Source of the DNA: Flavobacteriales bacterium UBA1986
GTDB taxonomy: Bacteria > Bacteroidota > Bacteroidia > Flavobacteriales_G > Salibacteraceae
Direction of reading: 5' to 3'
NCBI GenBank assembly: GCA_002336245.1
Contig: DDDG01000023.1
Span: forward strand, 62,001 to 126,000
DNA length: 64,000 nucleotides
Made by a program: the position numbers and the translations under genes. This document shows, piece after piece, positions 44,907 through 54,073 of the stretch. Below the pieces are notes generated by a model. That model saw nothing but the letters and a program-made list of their open reading frames with translations, searched no databases and was not told where the DNA came from. Position 1 is the stretch's first letter, and each line of letters opens with the position of its first letter.

Positions 44907-46022
44907 ATGAATAATATTCTAGTCATAGGGGGAGGAATGGTAGGAAGTGCCATCTGTTATGACCTACTAAAGACAGATCGAGTCACTCTTTGGGACATAA
45001 AGCCAGCGGATGATTCTGTCCTTTTAAAGGATTCAAACTTTAGCTTTCAGGCCAACGACCTCTTCGACGCTGAGGCAAAAGATTTCCACGATTTCGACCT
45101 ACTCGTTTTGGCAGTTCCTGGCTTCATGGGGTTTCGTGCGCTTGAGCACATATTGGTTTCAGGAAAACCCATCGTCGACATTTCCTTTTTTCCCGAAGAC
45201 GCCTTCTTACTTTCTGAGTACGCAAAGGAATGCGGGAGCACCGTGATCGTCGATTGCGGTGTTGCCCCTGGCTTCAGCAACATAGTCCTTGGTCATCATG
45301 CAGCACGTTCAAAAGTATTGGACTTTAAATGCTACGTGGGCGGCTTGCCCTTAAAGCCTGAAGCTCCTTTTTTCTACAAGGCACCCTTCTCCCCAATTGA
45401 TGTGATTGAGGAGTACACGAGGCCCGCACGCATCCGAAGAGAGGGAAAAGACATCGAGCTTGCCGCCCTCTCGGAGCTCGAGCAAATGGATTTTGGCCAA
45501 TATGGAGTTTTGGAAGCTTTCAACACCGATGGACTGCGCTCACTTCTCAAAGTTTTCCCGGACATTCCAAACATGACGGAAAAGACTTTGCGCTACCCTG
45601 GGCACACTCAACTCATTGCAGGTATTCGAGATGCCGGCTTTTTTAGGGAAGAAGAAATACAACTTCGAGGAAAGATGGTCAGTCCCATTGAACTTAGTTC
45701 GAAACTTTTGATTGAACAATGGACTCTAGATCCGAAGGAAGCCGAGTTTACCCTGATGAGAATTGAGGTGACCAATGAGGAATCCGTTCATAACTATTTA
45801 CTTTACGACGAGCGCGACGAGGAAACTGGAATCGCATCCATGAGTCGAACAACAGGATATACGTGTACTGCTGCTGTACAATGGTTGCTCAATAAGAAAG
45901 ACCAAGAAACTGGTATTTTTCCGCCTGAAATGATTGCCAAACAGGATGACTTCATGAAACATGTCATTGACCACCTCCGTGAGCGAAACATTTCAATAGA
46001 AGTTTCCTCCAAATTACTTTAG
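44907..46022 (+). CDS. Saccharopine dehydrogenase-like oxidoreductase
   Basis: A protein of 371 residues from the ATG at 44907; earlier in-frame starts (44871 and 44796) add a non-conserved stretch. The Rossmann motif VIGGGMVGSAICYDLL begins near residue 5. Further pieces are VIVDCGVAPGFSNIVLGHHA, FYKAPFSPIDVIEEYTRPA and RYPGHTQLIAGIRDAGFF, which match the saccharopine dehydrogenase C-like family often involved in lysine degradation or unknown reductions. Substrate not certain. A TMTC-like gene follows 23 bases on. Confidence 0.85.
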   Translation: MNNILVIGGGMVGSAICYDLLKTDRVTLWDIKPADDSVLLKDSNFSFQANDLFDAEAKDFHDFDLLVLAVPGFMGFRALEHILVSGKPIVDISFFPEDAFLLSEYAKECGSTVIVDCGVAPGFSNIVLGHHAARSKVLDFKCYVGGLPLKPEAPFFYKAPFSPIDVIEEYTRPARIRREGKDIELAALSELEQMDFGQYGVLEAFNTDGLRSLLKVFPDIPNMTEKTLRYPGHTQLIAGIRDAGFFREEEIQLRGKMVSPIELSSKLLIEQWTLDPKEAEFTLMRIEVTNEESVHNYLLYDERDEETGIASMSRTTGYTCTAAVQWLLNKKDQETGIFPPEMIAKQDDFMKHVIDHLRERNISIEVSSKLL

Positions 46023-46045
46023 AGAATCGAGATTTCGAACATTCA

Positions 46046-47737
46046 ATGAATCATAAGGCCAGCACCTACCTTCTATTCGTTCTCATCGCAGTTCTTGCGC
46101 TCTGGATATTTGTGCCTAGCTTCTCCTACGACTATCTTATTCTTTACGACGACGGCCCGCTCATTCTCGAAAACAAAGCCGTACTAGCAAAATCCTGGGC
46201 TCGAATTCAAGTTGCCTTTTCTGAGTTCGTTTACGGCTTGTACCATCCTCTTACAAGCCTTTCGTTTGCTTACAATTACGATTGGTTTGATAGTTCGGCA
46301 AGATCGATGCACATCATCAACTTCCTTGTTCATCTTCTAAATGGCTTATTGGTTTACCTTCTTCTTCAACACTTTCTGAAAGAGCGACTGTTTAGCCTCC
46401 TGGGTTGCGCCTTATTCCTTGTACACCCTTTGCATCTTGAATCGGTGGTATGGCTTTCGGAACGAAAAGACCTGCTCTACACATTCTTTTTGTTGCTCGC
46501 TTTTCTGAGCTATCTGAGATGGAGGTTAAAGTCGGACACAAAGTGGTTTGTGTTCACCATTCTCTTATTCCTGGCTTCCCTACTCAGCAAATCTGCCGCT
46601 GTCGTATTCCCTCTTTTAATTCTATCCTATCTCTTTCTTTGGGAAAGAAAACGAGCTTTTAAAGACTACTTCCACACACTTGTTTTGTTTGTGCTGTCTT
46701 TCGTATTCGGAATCATAAATCTGCTTGCTCAATCTGAGGCTGGCTTCATTCGTGAATTGCAAGAGTTTAGTTTCATCGATCGATTTTTTCTACTCAGCTA
46801 TTCGTTCGACTATTACATCCTCAGCTTTGTCTGGCCGTTTTTCGCTTCTCCAAAACATTTCTACCCAAAGCTTAATGATGGGCTATTGAGCTGGGAATTC
46901 TACGCGAGTTTCCTCCTACTCATCAGCATCGCATTCATCTGTGCGAGAGTTTGGAAACATCATCAAAAGAAGCTTTTGGGACTGTTCTTGTTCGCACTTG
47001 CCATACTACCTGTACTTAAAATTATTCCAACAGGAAACGACCTAGTTTCTGACCGCTACACCTACTTGCCCTACTTCGGATTGATTCTATTCTTCTTCGC
47101 CTTCCTGCAAGATGCCGTAAAGACTCAAAAGCATAAGAACTTCGCAATCCTTGGTTTAAGCATAGTCGTTTTAAGCTTCAGCTTCTTCTCTAAAAACTAT
47201 CAAATGGTATGGGAAACTGAAGAGCGCATTTGGACGAAGGTTCTAAGAGACAATCCCAATCACTCGGTACCCTACACCGAGCGCGGACGCTTTTACATTG
47301 TGCACTCCGAATATGAGCGGGCACTTTTCGACTTGAACAAAGCCATAGAAATCGACGATAAAAATAGCCTAGCTTGGAACAATCGCGCCTCTGCATTCGC
47401 GGGACTGGGAAGAGTTCAGGAGGCCGTAGAGGATTTCGATCGAGCCATTGAGCTTGACCCAGATTATGCCTTCGCATACAGCAATAGAGGAATTGAACTC
47501 TTCAAGATGGGCTTTGCAGATAAGGCGATGGAAGATTTCAACCGAGCAATAGACTTGGAGCCTGAGAATGCTGGGCACTACAATAACAAGGGAATCGCGC
47601 TTGCTCAAGGCGGTGACTTGGCCAGTGCGGTGACTTTATTCAAAAAAGCCCTGGAACTGAGTCCAGGGCATTCTGACGCTCGATTGAATTACAACCGAGC
47701 CATTTCGTTACTGAGTAAGGAGAAACCTATTGAATGA
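46046..47737 (+). CDS. Multispanning membrane protein with C-terminal TPRs (TMTC-like)
   Basis: A 563-residue protein. The first about 385 residues contain about 10 hydrophobic segments; early motifs are LYDDGPLILEN (about 33-43, two Asp), YHPLTSLSFAYNYDWF, MHIINFLVHLLNGLLVYLLL and LVHPLHLESVVWLSERKDLL (126-145). These resemble the GT-C-type fold of animal TMTC O-mannosyltransferases, including the HPxHxE(S/A)V signature. Three or four TPRs follow (ALFDLNKAIEIDDKNSLAWN, AVEDFDRAIELDPDYAFAYSNRG). It could transfer a sugar from a lipid carrier to exported proteins, but no catalysis is proven for bacterial members. Confidence 0.75.
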   Translation: MNHKASTYLLFVLIAVLALWIFVPSFSYDYLILYDDGPLILENKAVLAKSWARIQVAFSEFVYGLYHPLTSLSFAYNYDWFDSSARSMHIINFLVHLLNGLLVYLLLQHFLKERLFSLLGCALFLVHPLHLESVVWLSERKDLLYTFFLLLAFLSYLRWRLKSDTKWFVFTILLFLASLLSKSAAVVFPLLILSYLFLWERKRAFKDYFHTLVLFVLSFVFGIINLLAQSEAGFIRELQEFSFIDRFFLLSYSFDYYILSFVWPFFASPKHFYPKLNDGLLSWEFYASFLLLISIAFICARVWKHHQKKLLGLFLFALAILPVLKIIPTGNDLVSDRYTYLPYFGLILFFFAFLQDAVKTQKHKNFAILGLSIVVLSFSFFSKNYQMVWETEERIWTKVLRDNPNHSVPYTERGRFYIVHSEYERALFDLNKAIEIDDKNSLAWNNRASAFAGLGRVQEAVEDFDRAIELDPDYAFAYSNRGIELFKMGFADKAMEDFNRAIDLEPENAGHYNNKGIALAQGGDLASAVTLFKKALELSPGHSDARLNYNRAISLLSKEKPIE

Positions 47738-49007
47738 TAATCTTTTCTGTGGTGGTGGTTTCACCAGCGGTCATCTCGACAATGTAAATGCCTTGCGGCA
47801 AATCGAGCCAGATGAGTTCTCCGCTCTTCACTTGAACTTCATATTGAAGCGAACCCAGAGCATTTAGAATTTTCACCTCGGCAATTTCAAAATTCCCAGT
47901 GAGTCGAAGGTTTCCTTTAGTAGGGTTAGGATATAAGCCGAAATCCACAAAATTCAATTCTTCACTTCCAACAGAACTGCGATAGTCAAGAGCCAAATTT
48001 CCTGCACTCACACCAATGGCTAATGAATCCACTTTGGCCTTATTCGCATCAAATACTAGGAGCGATCCTGTAGATAAAAAGTCTGTGAGCGTTGCGAAGA
48101 TTTGTCCACTCTCATCAGCCACCAAACCATAAAACTCATAGTTCAATTCTAAGCTATCGTCGATTTCGGCTGAGATTGGGTTGAAGCCAAAAAGCTTGTT
48201 CTCGCCAAATTCTTGGTACATCACGCGACTGTCATAATACATGGATGTTCCACAGCCAGCACCAACATTCGCCAAGTTCGATGTTGTCACACCATTTAAG
48301 TCGAAGTCGAGGACACTTACGGAGCTTCCTGAATAGTCTTTGTTATTGAGAGTGAAGATGCCATCGTCGGTCATCATCAAGTTGTCTGGGTTAGCGCCAT
48401 TCGGTCCAAGGTCAATTTCAGAATAGCTTGTGCTCACACCCAATTCGTATTTTCCAATAAATCCTACTTCGTTGCCAAAGTCGAAGCCGTTGTTGACTGC
48501 GATGTATACATTACCATCTTTTAGCTCAACACCTTCGGTAGAAAACTTGGGCCCATCTTGACTATTCACTTCTGTGAGTTGGCTTAAATCATTCACATCG
48601 CGCATTTGAAAGTAAGAGTTAAAGTTTACTCCGTACTCACCACGCGTGATGTACACCTGATCTTCATCAACGGCAATTTTGCGAATTCCATGAACTACTG
48701 CTCGGTCAAGCTCAGTAAGGCTGTACTTGTCGAGCTTAACTAATAGGGTGTCTGTTGCAAGAAAGATGAAATCCTCGGTCACTTTAAGGTCAGAACCGAA
48801 TCTTACGTCGGTGAACTCGAGCATTTCCTCGTACGATTTATTTTCGACGTCGTACCGTCCTAAACTTACTGGTATGGTCTGCTTTGACTGGACGTAATCG
48901 TAGCGTCCTTCATTGAGAACCCATACATACTTTAATGACGTTTGGGCGAAACTCTGAGTTCCAAGCAAAAAGCCAAGACTCAGGAGGGTTAACATTTTAA
49001 ATTGCAT
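47727..49007 (-). CDS. T9SS-secreted beta-propeller, BtuG-like candidate cobalamin-binding protein
   Basis: A 426-residue protein with a signal peptide (MQFKMLTLLSLGFLLGTQSFAQ), a propeller domain (about 25-345) and a T9SS type A sorting domain (YPNPTKGNLRLTG, LDLPQGIYIVEMTAG). The propeller opens with KYVWVLNEGRYDY and repeats blades of the form GSDLKVTEDFIFLATDTLLVKLDKYSL. The opening resembles the VxVLNEG start of DUF5074/YncE-like propellers, which include the surface B12-binding BtuG of gut Bacteroides. A cobalamin riboswitch lies directly upstream on the same strand. BtuG proteins are lipoproteins; this one has no lipobox and instead a T9SS tail. Cobalamin binding is inferred, not shown. 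Confidence 0.8.
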   Translation of the reverse strand: MQFKMLTLLSLGFLLGTQSFAQTSLKYVWVLNEGRYDYVQSKQTIPVSLGRYDVENKSYEEMLEFTDVRFGSDLKVTEDFIFLATDTLLVKLDKYSLTELDRAVVHGIRKIAVDEDQVYITRGEYGVNFNSYFQMRDVNDLSQLTEVNSQDGPKFSTEGVELKDGNVYIAVNNGFDFGNEVGFIGKYELGVSTSYSEIDLGPNGANPDNLMMTDDGIFTLNNKDYSGSSVSVLDFDLNGVTTSNLANVGAGCGTSMYYDSRVMYQEFGENKLFGFNPISAEIDDSLELNYEFYGLVADESGQIFATLTDFLSTGSLLVFDANKAKVDSLAIGVSAGNLALDYRSSVGSEELNFVDFGLYPNPTKGNLRLTGNFEIAEVKILNALGSLQYEVQVKSGELIWLDLPQGIYIVEMTAGETTTTEKIIIQ

Positions 49008-49013
49008 TGATTT

Positions 49014-49039
49014 GAAGTTTTATAATGAATAAAAACTTC
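49014..49039 (-). promoter_or_regulatory. Hairpin at the start codon of the BtuG-like gene
   Basis: GAAGTTTT (49014-49021) and AAAACTTC (49032-49039) are a perfect eight-base inverted repeat six bases before the ATG on the minus strand. It lies between the riboswitch and the start codon and could be the expression platform that masks the ribosome-binding region. Confidence 0.5.
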
Positions 49040-49084
49040 GAGATAAGAGTAGGACTAGGTCCCGCTTTTGTTCCCGAAAGCATT

Positions 49085-49250
49085 GACAATAAACGTCCTA
49101 TGGCAGGTCTTCTGGCTCGTTTCCCGACGACACCTTCCCAAACATCGGTTCAGTGGTTTTGTTTGTCGCCTCTTCATGAAACATACAGCTGCGGGTACAG
49201 CAACGGATTCACACCGTTTTCCCTATTCACCGCCGATTAGAGCGGACCGC
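49085..49250 (-). promoter_or_regulatory. Cobalamin riboswitch
   Basis: Read on the minus strand, the segment shows the conserved parts of the B12 aptamer in order: GGGAAAACGGTGTGAATCC, then GCTGTACCCGCAGCTGTATG, then (about 60 bases on) the 3' core GGGAAACGAGCCAGAAGACC and TGCC. Flanking arms (CCGC and GCGG at about 49231-49246) may form an extra stem at the 5' side. Cobalamin binding normally turns such leaders off. The only gene downstream is the T9SS propeller at 47727-49007, so the riboswitch points to a vitamin B12-related role. The exact ends are approximate. Confidence 0.88.
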
Positions 49251-49420
49251 AGGACAGGGCGAAGTTAATTCAAAAGATCAAGCCAGATATGAACAAGCGA
49301 TGTCAACAACTTGAGGTATTCAACAATTGAAACTTCATAAAAGGAAAAGTCCCCCTCCTACTTTCAAGCTGCTTGCACCTACCTTGATTGCGTTGAAAGT
49401 CACCTAAAAAACCAAGGCAT

Positions 49421-50056
49421 TTGGAACACCTCATTCACGAAGACCTGCAGTCGGAAGCCCTTGAAGCACGCTTTCCAAGCGAAATTTCCGACATCGACTT
49501 GGAGTCTTATCCCATCGGCGTAAAATTCTATAAGTGTCTCGAAAAGCTCTTTCGCTCCGAGGCTGAGTTCAAGGACTTGAAGATGCATGAGACGGAAGAC
49601 GTCGAATTGCTCAACTACCTCTACGCGACCCACGATTTTTATCTCTCCAAGAAGCTTCCGGAAATAGAGCACTTCCTATTCAACCTAAGAGAAGAAGCCG
49701 ACGACCCCCTTTTGCTTGTTTTGGATGATTACTTCGGAAAGTTTCGAACCGATCTCATCGAGCACATCTTGTACGAGGAACGAAAAATATTTCCACTTCT
49801 TCTCAACAGCGATCGATCAAGCGTTGCGTTGAATCGCGTTTTTGAAGACTTAGACCGCCATGCTCACGAGAATGAAGACGAATTGGAAATGATCATGAGC
49901 GTTCTTGAAGACCGCTTAAAGCATCAGCCTGAATCCTTTGGTTTTGGTGTTCTTATGACCATGTTGCGTCAATTCCTTTGGGACTTGCAGATTCACGCTC
50001 AACTTGAAGACGAGCTTTTGATTCCTCGCTTGAGGGAAGCCTACATGGGAAGCTAA
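49421..50056 (+). CDS. Hemerythrin-domain protein (RIC/YtfE-like)
   Basis: A 211-residue protein; the start used is TTG at 49421, since a stop lies a few codons upstream in frame and no ATG precedes the first conserved part. The four-helix hemerythrin fold is suggested by His and Glu in YATHDFYLSKKLPEIEHFL, IEHILYEERKIFPLL, LDRHAHENEDELE and DLQIHAQLEDELLIPRL, which supply a di-iron site. Such proteins repair iron-sulfur clusters or sense oxygen or nitric oxide. It is divergent from the cobalamin riboswitch. The first 60 residues, with no His pattern, are not recognised. Confidence 0.82.
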   Translation: MEHLIHEDLQSEALEARFPSEISDIDLESYPIGVKFYKCLEKLFRSEAEFKDLKMHETEDVELLNYLYATHDFYLSKKLPEIEHFLFNLREEADDPLLLVLDDYFGKFRTDLIEHILYEERKIFPLLLNSDRSSVALNRVFEDLDRHAHENEDELEMIMSVLEDRLKHQPESFGFGVLMTMLRQFLWDLQIHAQLEDELLIPRLREAYMGS

Positions 50057-50094
50057 TCCGGGTTCCAATTGTATCCTTGGCTTTCAGCCATTTA

Positions 50095-52641
50095 TCAGCG
50101 ACAGCTTTCGCAATATTCTTGGAGGACGTTTTGATCTTCGAATATTTGAAAGTTGATGTTGCAGGGTCCCAGAAACAAATCGCACCATGTTTCCCGCCCC
50201 AAGGACTGCTTAGATTTTAACAAGACATCTGGGGCAAGTTGAGTACTTGCTTCAACATCTTGGAAAGCCAATATCTTCAAATAGAAACTGAGTTCTTCTG
50301 GGTCGGGGTTTTCACTGAGTGCACTTTCTCGCAAAAGCTCTGCAGCCCAGTCATTTTGATGAAAGAGCACGAAGTATGACGCAAGTTCTATTCGCTTAGA
50401 TTTATCTAGATTCTGCCCATCAAAGTACTTCTTGATGAAAGCTAGAGAACCTTTAGCTCTTCTCAAGTTTCGTCCACCATACTTTATAAAGATTGAGTTC
50501 GCATTAATGAAGTGATACAGTAAGCGAACTTCCTCCTCCGCTGCTTTCTCCAAATGCTCAGAATCCAATAAATATTGAAGCTTCGCCTTACTCAGTAACT
50601 CACCTAAATATGGATGTTGCTTGTTGTTTAAAATGTGAGCGGAGACTGAGTACAGGTAATCTTTATCTGTTCCCATGGCCTTTTCAAGTTCTTTCAAAGA
50701 CTCATAAAAAACCATCACGTCAACATTTGAGTGCTCATAGGTAAACATGGCTTGTCTGAAGGCGAAATCTGCAAAAGCTTTTGTCTTTGGTATGTACAGA
50801 TTTTGCCAATTGGAATCTCCCGACAGCCCTTTCCAAAACAAGAAATTTTGAATTTTCTCCATTCGAGCTACGATGAGTTTCGGAAGCTTCTTCTTTTTGG
50901 CCAATTCCAATGTTCTTGCGTTGTATTCATCTACCGCAAACTCCGATGTGTTTTGCTCATTCAACCTCTGATAGACGTAGAATTTAGCGGCGGTGTAGCG
51001 GTGATCCTTCAAGATGTGCTCTAGCTTATGAGCGTTCTGATCGAGATAGGCTTTGATTTCGGTTGAATCTAGCTTTAAAAGAAACTTATAATCCGAATCT
51101 TTCACGTCTTTGAAAAAATCCTTCCAATTCTCCTTGGCAATTACTTCCGTAGGAATGCTGTCTCTTTGTACTTCTACAATGGCGTCTACCAAATGCTCAG
51201 CTCTTTTTCGGAAGAGTTGGGTATTCAATGCAAAGCTCCCTTCCAAACTTGCAAAGGCCTCAATTTTAGCCTTGCGCACAATCACATCTTTCGAAGAAAG
51301 GAGTTCAAAAAGTGGGTTTAATAATTTCCGATCAAAGTCGGTAAATCCTTTGGCAAAAGGAATGAGAAACTCAAACACTTCCGGCGCCTGACTAGGCCTG
51401 AAGTTGCTGTCTGGCTTCACTTCAATGGATAATGGAATTTTAGGCGGATCGTGGTCGAGGAAGGATCCGCAAATTGGTTGGAATTGAATCACCTCACAAA
51501 TGCGCTTTCGTTGTATCCATACCAGCCGAACTTCCGTTTTACGCTCTCGGTATTGAATGGGAATATCACCAATAACAATGTTAAAGCACTGATTTCGCTG
51601 CCTCTTTTTCCCACGGGAATTGGATATATGTTCATTGACTTGCCGAAGAATTTCTTTCTTGTAAATCGGCTTTTGAAGGAAGCCCTGAATTGGGCTCTGA
51701 ACATTGCTTTGATTCCTTTTTAAACCTACGCTCCCGTCCTCACAGGAATAAGCTTCAGCAAACGAAAGGAACTCAAAGGCTAGTCCATCTCTTCTTCGCT
51801 GGACCAGTCGTCTGAATTTGTAGAGATCATAAACGCAGAGAGCCATCTTATCTCCCATGCGTTGCGGCTTCACTTGCTCCCCTTTGAGAAGGTCGCTTCG
51901 ACTGCCTCTACAATGTTTCTTCTTCGTTGGAACCTTGAGACCCCAAGGAATTTTGCGCCAAACGACGTCATCTACTTTCGATTTCTTTGAACCTTTCTCA
52001 TCAGTTAGTGCTCGGGCTTTTTTTTTAAGCTCCTCTTGGTACGGAAAGAGTTGACCCCAATCGCTTTCTATATATTTCCCATGCACCTCTGCAAAAACTT
52101 GAGTAACGTAGACATTCTTTTCAATCCAGTCTACTTCAACGGCCAAGCCTGTTATTTCATAATCCTTGCTTACGATGTTTTGAAAATGCCCTGGTGAGTT
52201 CACCCAGCCCATCATCACATCGTAAGCAACACGACCATAGTTCCCTACGAAATGAGTCTCCCTTCTTCGGTCATGACTGTAGTACATATCGGTATCGAAA
52301 GGCGTATACAGCACATTTTCCCCGGCGAAATAATTGGTACCACCGAAAAACTCTACCCGTTTCTGAGGGGTCTTTTTCTGTGCGTTTCGATCTTGAGAGT
52401 GCGTAAGCTTTCCAAGCTTCGTCATATACTTCGAATGATCCTGAGCTGCTCGAAAACAGATGGAATCGTTCACCAGTGACTCAAGTCCTTTAGAAATCCG
52501 AACGCTGTCGATTTGTTTTTTGACAAGAAACTCTAAATATGTCGCATCATAACCCTCCTGCTCCAACTTGCTGTTTGGATTCAACTGCCCAAAGAGACTT
52601 TGGCAGATGCTTAGCAGAACTATGAATGAGATGAAACGCAC
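50095..52641 (-). CDS. Large exported protein with N-terminal CAP (SCP/PR-1) domain
   Basis: An 848-residue protein with a signal peptide (about 1-19). Residues about 35-190 form a CAP domain: AAQDHSKYMTKLGKLTHSQ, GENVLYTPFD, then VMMGWVNSPGHFQNIVSKDYEITGLAVEV and YVTQVFAEVHG. The basic region after it (about 210-400) has no motif I know. Around 470-500 comes an OmpA-like phrase (AFASLEGSFALNTQLFRKRAEHLVDAIVE). The rest is helical and may hold TPR-like repeats, and the end is Cys-rich (CDLFLGPCNINFQ...YCESC). CAP proteins may bind lipids or act as proteases. The large C-terminal part is unusual. Confidence 0.75.
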   Translation of the reverse strand: MRFISFIVLLSICQSLFGQLNPNSKLEQEGYDATYLEFLVKKQIDSVRISKGLESLVNDSICFRAAQDHSKYMTKLGKLTHSQDRNAQKKTPQKRVEFFGGTNYFAGENVLYTPFDTDMYYSHDRRRETHFVGNYGRVAYDVMMGWVNSPGHFQNIVSKDYEITGLAVEVDWIEKNVYVTQVFAEVHGKYIESDWGQLFPYQEELKKKARALTDEKGSKKSKVDDVVWRKIPWGLKVPTKKKHCRGSRSDLLKGEQVKPQRMGDKMALCVYDLYKFRRLVQRRRDGLAFEFLSFAEAYSCEDGSVGLKRNQSNVQSPIQGFLQKPIYKKEILRQVNEHISNSRGKKRQRNQCFNIVIGDIPIQYRERKTEVRLVWIQRKRICEVIQFQPICGSFLDHDPPKIPLSIEVKPDSNFRPSQAPEVFEFLIPFAKGFTDFDRKLLNPLFELLSSKDVIVRKAKIEAFASLEGSFALNTQLFRKRAEHLVDAIVEVQRDSIPTEVIAKENWKDFFKDVKDSDYKFLLKLDSTEIKAYLDQNAHKLEHILKDHRYTAAKFYVYQRLNEQNTSEFAVDEYNARTLELAKKKKLPKLIVARMEKIQNFLFWKGLSGDSNWQNLYIPKTKAFADFAFRQAMFTYEHSNVDVMVFYESLKELEKAMGTDKDYLYSVSAHILNNKQHPYLGELLSKAKLQYLLDSEHLEKAAEEEVRLLYHFINANSIFIKYGGRNLRRAKGSLAFIKKYFDGQNLDKSKRIELASYFVLFHQNDWAAELLRESALSENPDPEELSFYLKILAFQDVEASTQLAPDVLLKSKQSLGRETWCDLFLGPCNINFQIFEDQNVLQEYCESCR

Positions 52642-52803
52642 GCGCTACAATAATACTAAGATGAGTGCTCCAGAAATAGAGGCGGCTTAAGGACTTTCTT
52701 GCAGAGTAATTAACAATTTCCCCTGAACTTCAGAAAGCGTATTTGTCCTTGAAAATTAGAACATATGTATAATAGAATTGTCTATTTTCGCGGCTCAAAT
52801 GTT

Positions 52804-52877
52804 GGCTCCGTAGCTTAACTGGATAGAGCACTTGACTACGGATCAGGAGGTTCGGGGTTCGAATCCCTGCGGAGTCA
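52804..52877 (+). tRNA. tRNA-Arg (anticodon ACG)
   Basis: A complete cloverleaf: acceptor stem GGCTCCG with CGGAGTC, D arm, anticodon stem CTTGA/TCAGG with loop CTACGGA (anticodon ACG), and T arm CGGGG-TTCGAAT-CCCTG. A-34 would be modified to inosine to read CGU/CGC/CGA. The last base listed is the discriminator A; CCA is not encoded. Confidence 0.96.
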
Positions 52878-52878
52878 C

Positions 52879-52918
52879 AAGAAAAGCCCATGTGCAGAGC
52901 ACATTGGGCTTTTTTCTT
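52879..52918 (+). terminator. Terminator of the tRNA-Arg gene
   Basis: AAAAGCCCATGTGC pairs with GCACATTGGGCTTTT (one bulged T) around AGA, followed by a run of T. It starts directly after the tRNA. Confidence 0.85.
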
Positions 52919-53205
<287 letters not shown>

Positions 53206-53559
53206 CTACTTCCAATGCTCTTTAAAACGATCCTTGAAGTCGTCTTCTAAGTCTGGGCTCTTATCGTACAGTTTCTTTAGAATTCCCGCCGTAGAAAGTG
53301 CAAAACCCAGAAAGTAAGGGACTATATATTCTGACAGGAAGTAGACGTTTAAGAAGGTGATTAAGACAAAGATTCCTGTCCACAGCAACATGAAGCCAAT
53401 CAACGGAGTTGCCGACGGACTTCCCTTGAAGCTCCCTTTTTTCTTTTCTTCTCGAAGACGAGGCAACGAGTAAAACATGGGCAATAGAACGTTGCTCAAA
53501 CAAAATAAGGAGCCGAAAAATCCCAAGAGGAAAATGCCAAAGCCAATCACATAGGTCAT
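53206..53559 (-). CDS. Small membrane protein of unknown function
   Basis: A 117-residue protein with three hydrophobic segments: VIGFGIFLLGFFGSLFCL, TPLIGFMLLWTGIFVLITFL and SEYIVPYFLGFALSTAGIL, then a charged tail (KDRFKEHWK). No family is recognised. It lies 31 bases after another small membrane protein gene on the same strand. Confidence 0.68.
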   Translation of the reverse strand: MTYVIGFGIFLLGFFGSLFCLSNVLLPMFYSLPRLREEKKKGSFKGSPSATPLIGFMLLWTGIFVLITFLNVYFLSEYIVPYFLGFALSTAGILKKLYDKSPDLEDDFKDRFKEHWK

Positions 53560-53590
53560 GGCCTAAAGATAATCAGGCAGGCAATCTTTC

Positions 53591-53998
53591 CTAATCTAAA
53601 TTCGAATCGAGCTTTCGGAAAAAATCCAAGGCGTTTTTGCGATTCTTGCCCCAATCAAAAACTTGCGTTGGCATCGCGCAAACAGATCGAAAACGTACCG
53701 TGCACTCTTCACTCTTGTCAACCAAGCGAATGGTGATGTGTTCCGACCAAGATCTGAAAGATGCATTTGATACCGCCACAATTTCGCCTCCATCACGACT
53801 TACATTACAGAGTTCAAATTTGGCCTCCTCGAGAGCTCGCATGATGGCTTTACGCATCTGATAAGATCGAATTCTGTACACACGTTCCGCATTGTACTTA
53901 GCGGTAGGTGCACTTGCATTGAAGGACGCTCGAATCATTCGAACGAGGTATGTCAAGAAAACTATTCCTAGAATATATATGATGAGGGCTGTGTTCAT
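53591..53998 (-). CDS. Membrane-anchored hypothetical protein
   Basis: A 135-residue protein with one N-terminal membrane segment (ALIIYILGIVFLTYLVRMI) and a soluble domain with RSYQMRKAIMRALEEAKFELCNVSRDGGEIVAVS and ITIRLVDKSEECTVRFRSVC. The pattern of paired strands resembles small proteins of the DUF1499 type, but the match is too weak to name. It is probably cotranscribed with the membrane protein that follows. Confidence 0.65.
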   Translation of the reverse strand: MNTALIIYILGIVFLTYLVRMIRASFNASAPTAKYNAERVYRIRSYQMRKAIMRALEEAKFELCNVSRDGGEIVAVSNASFRSWSEHITIRLVDKSEECTVRFRSVCAMPTQVFDWGKNRKNALDFFRKLDSNLD

Positions 53999-54073
53999 TT
54001 TCTGAAGTCTTTGCCCTACCTACGACAGCCACGATCCGATAGTTACAGAAAAGCAGAAAATGCGCGTTGAAAT

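Noticed and set aside
49025..49268. Plus-strand ORFs over the riboswitch region
   Set aside because: They are antisense to a strongly conserved cobalamin aptamer and have no protein-like features.
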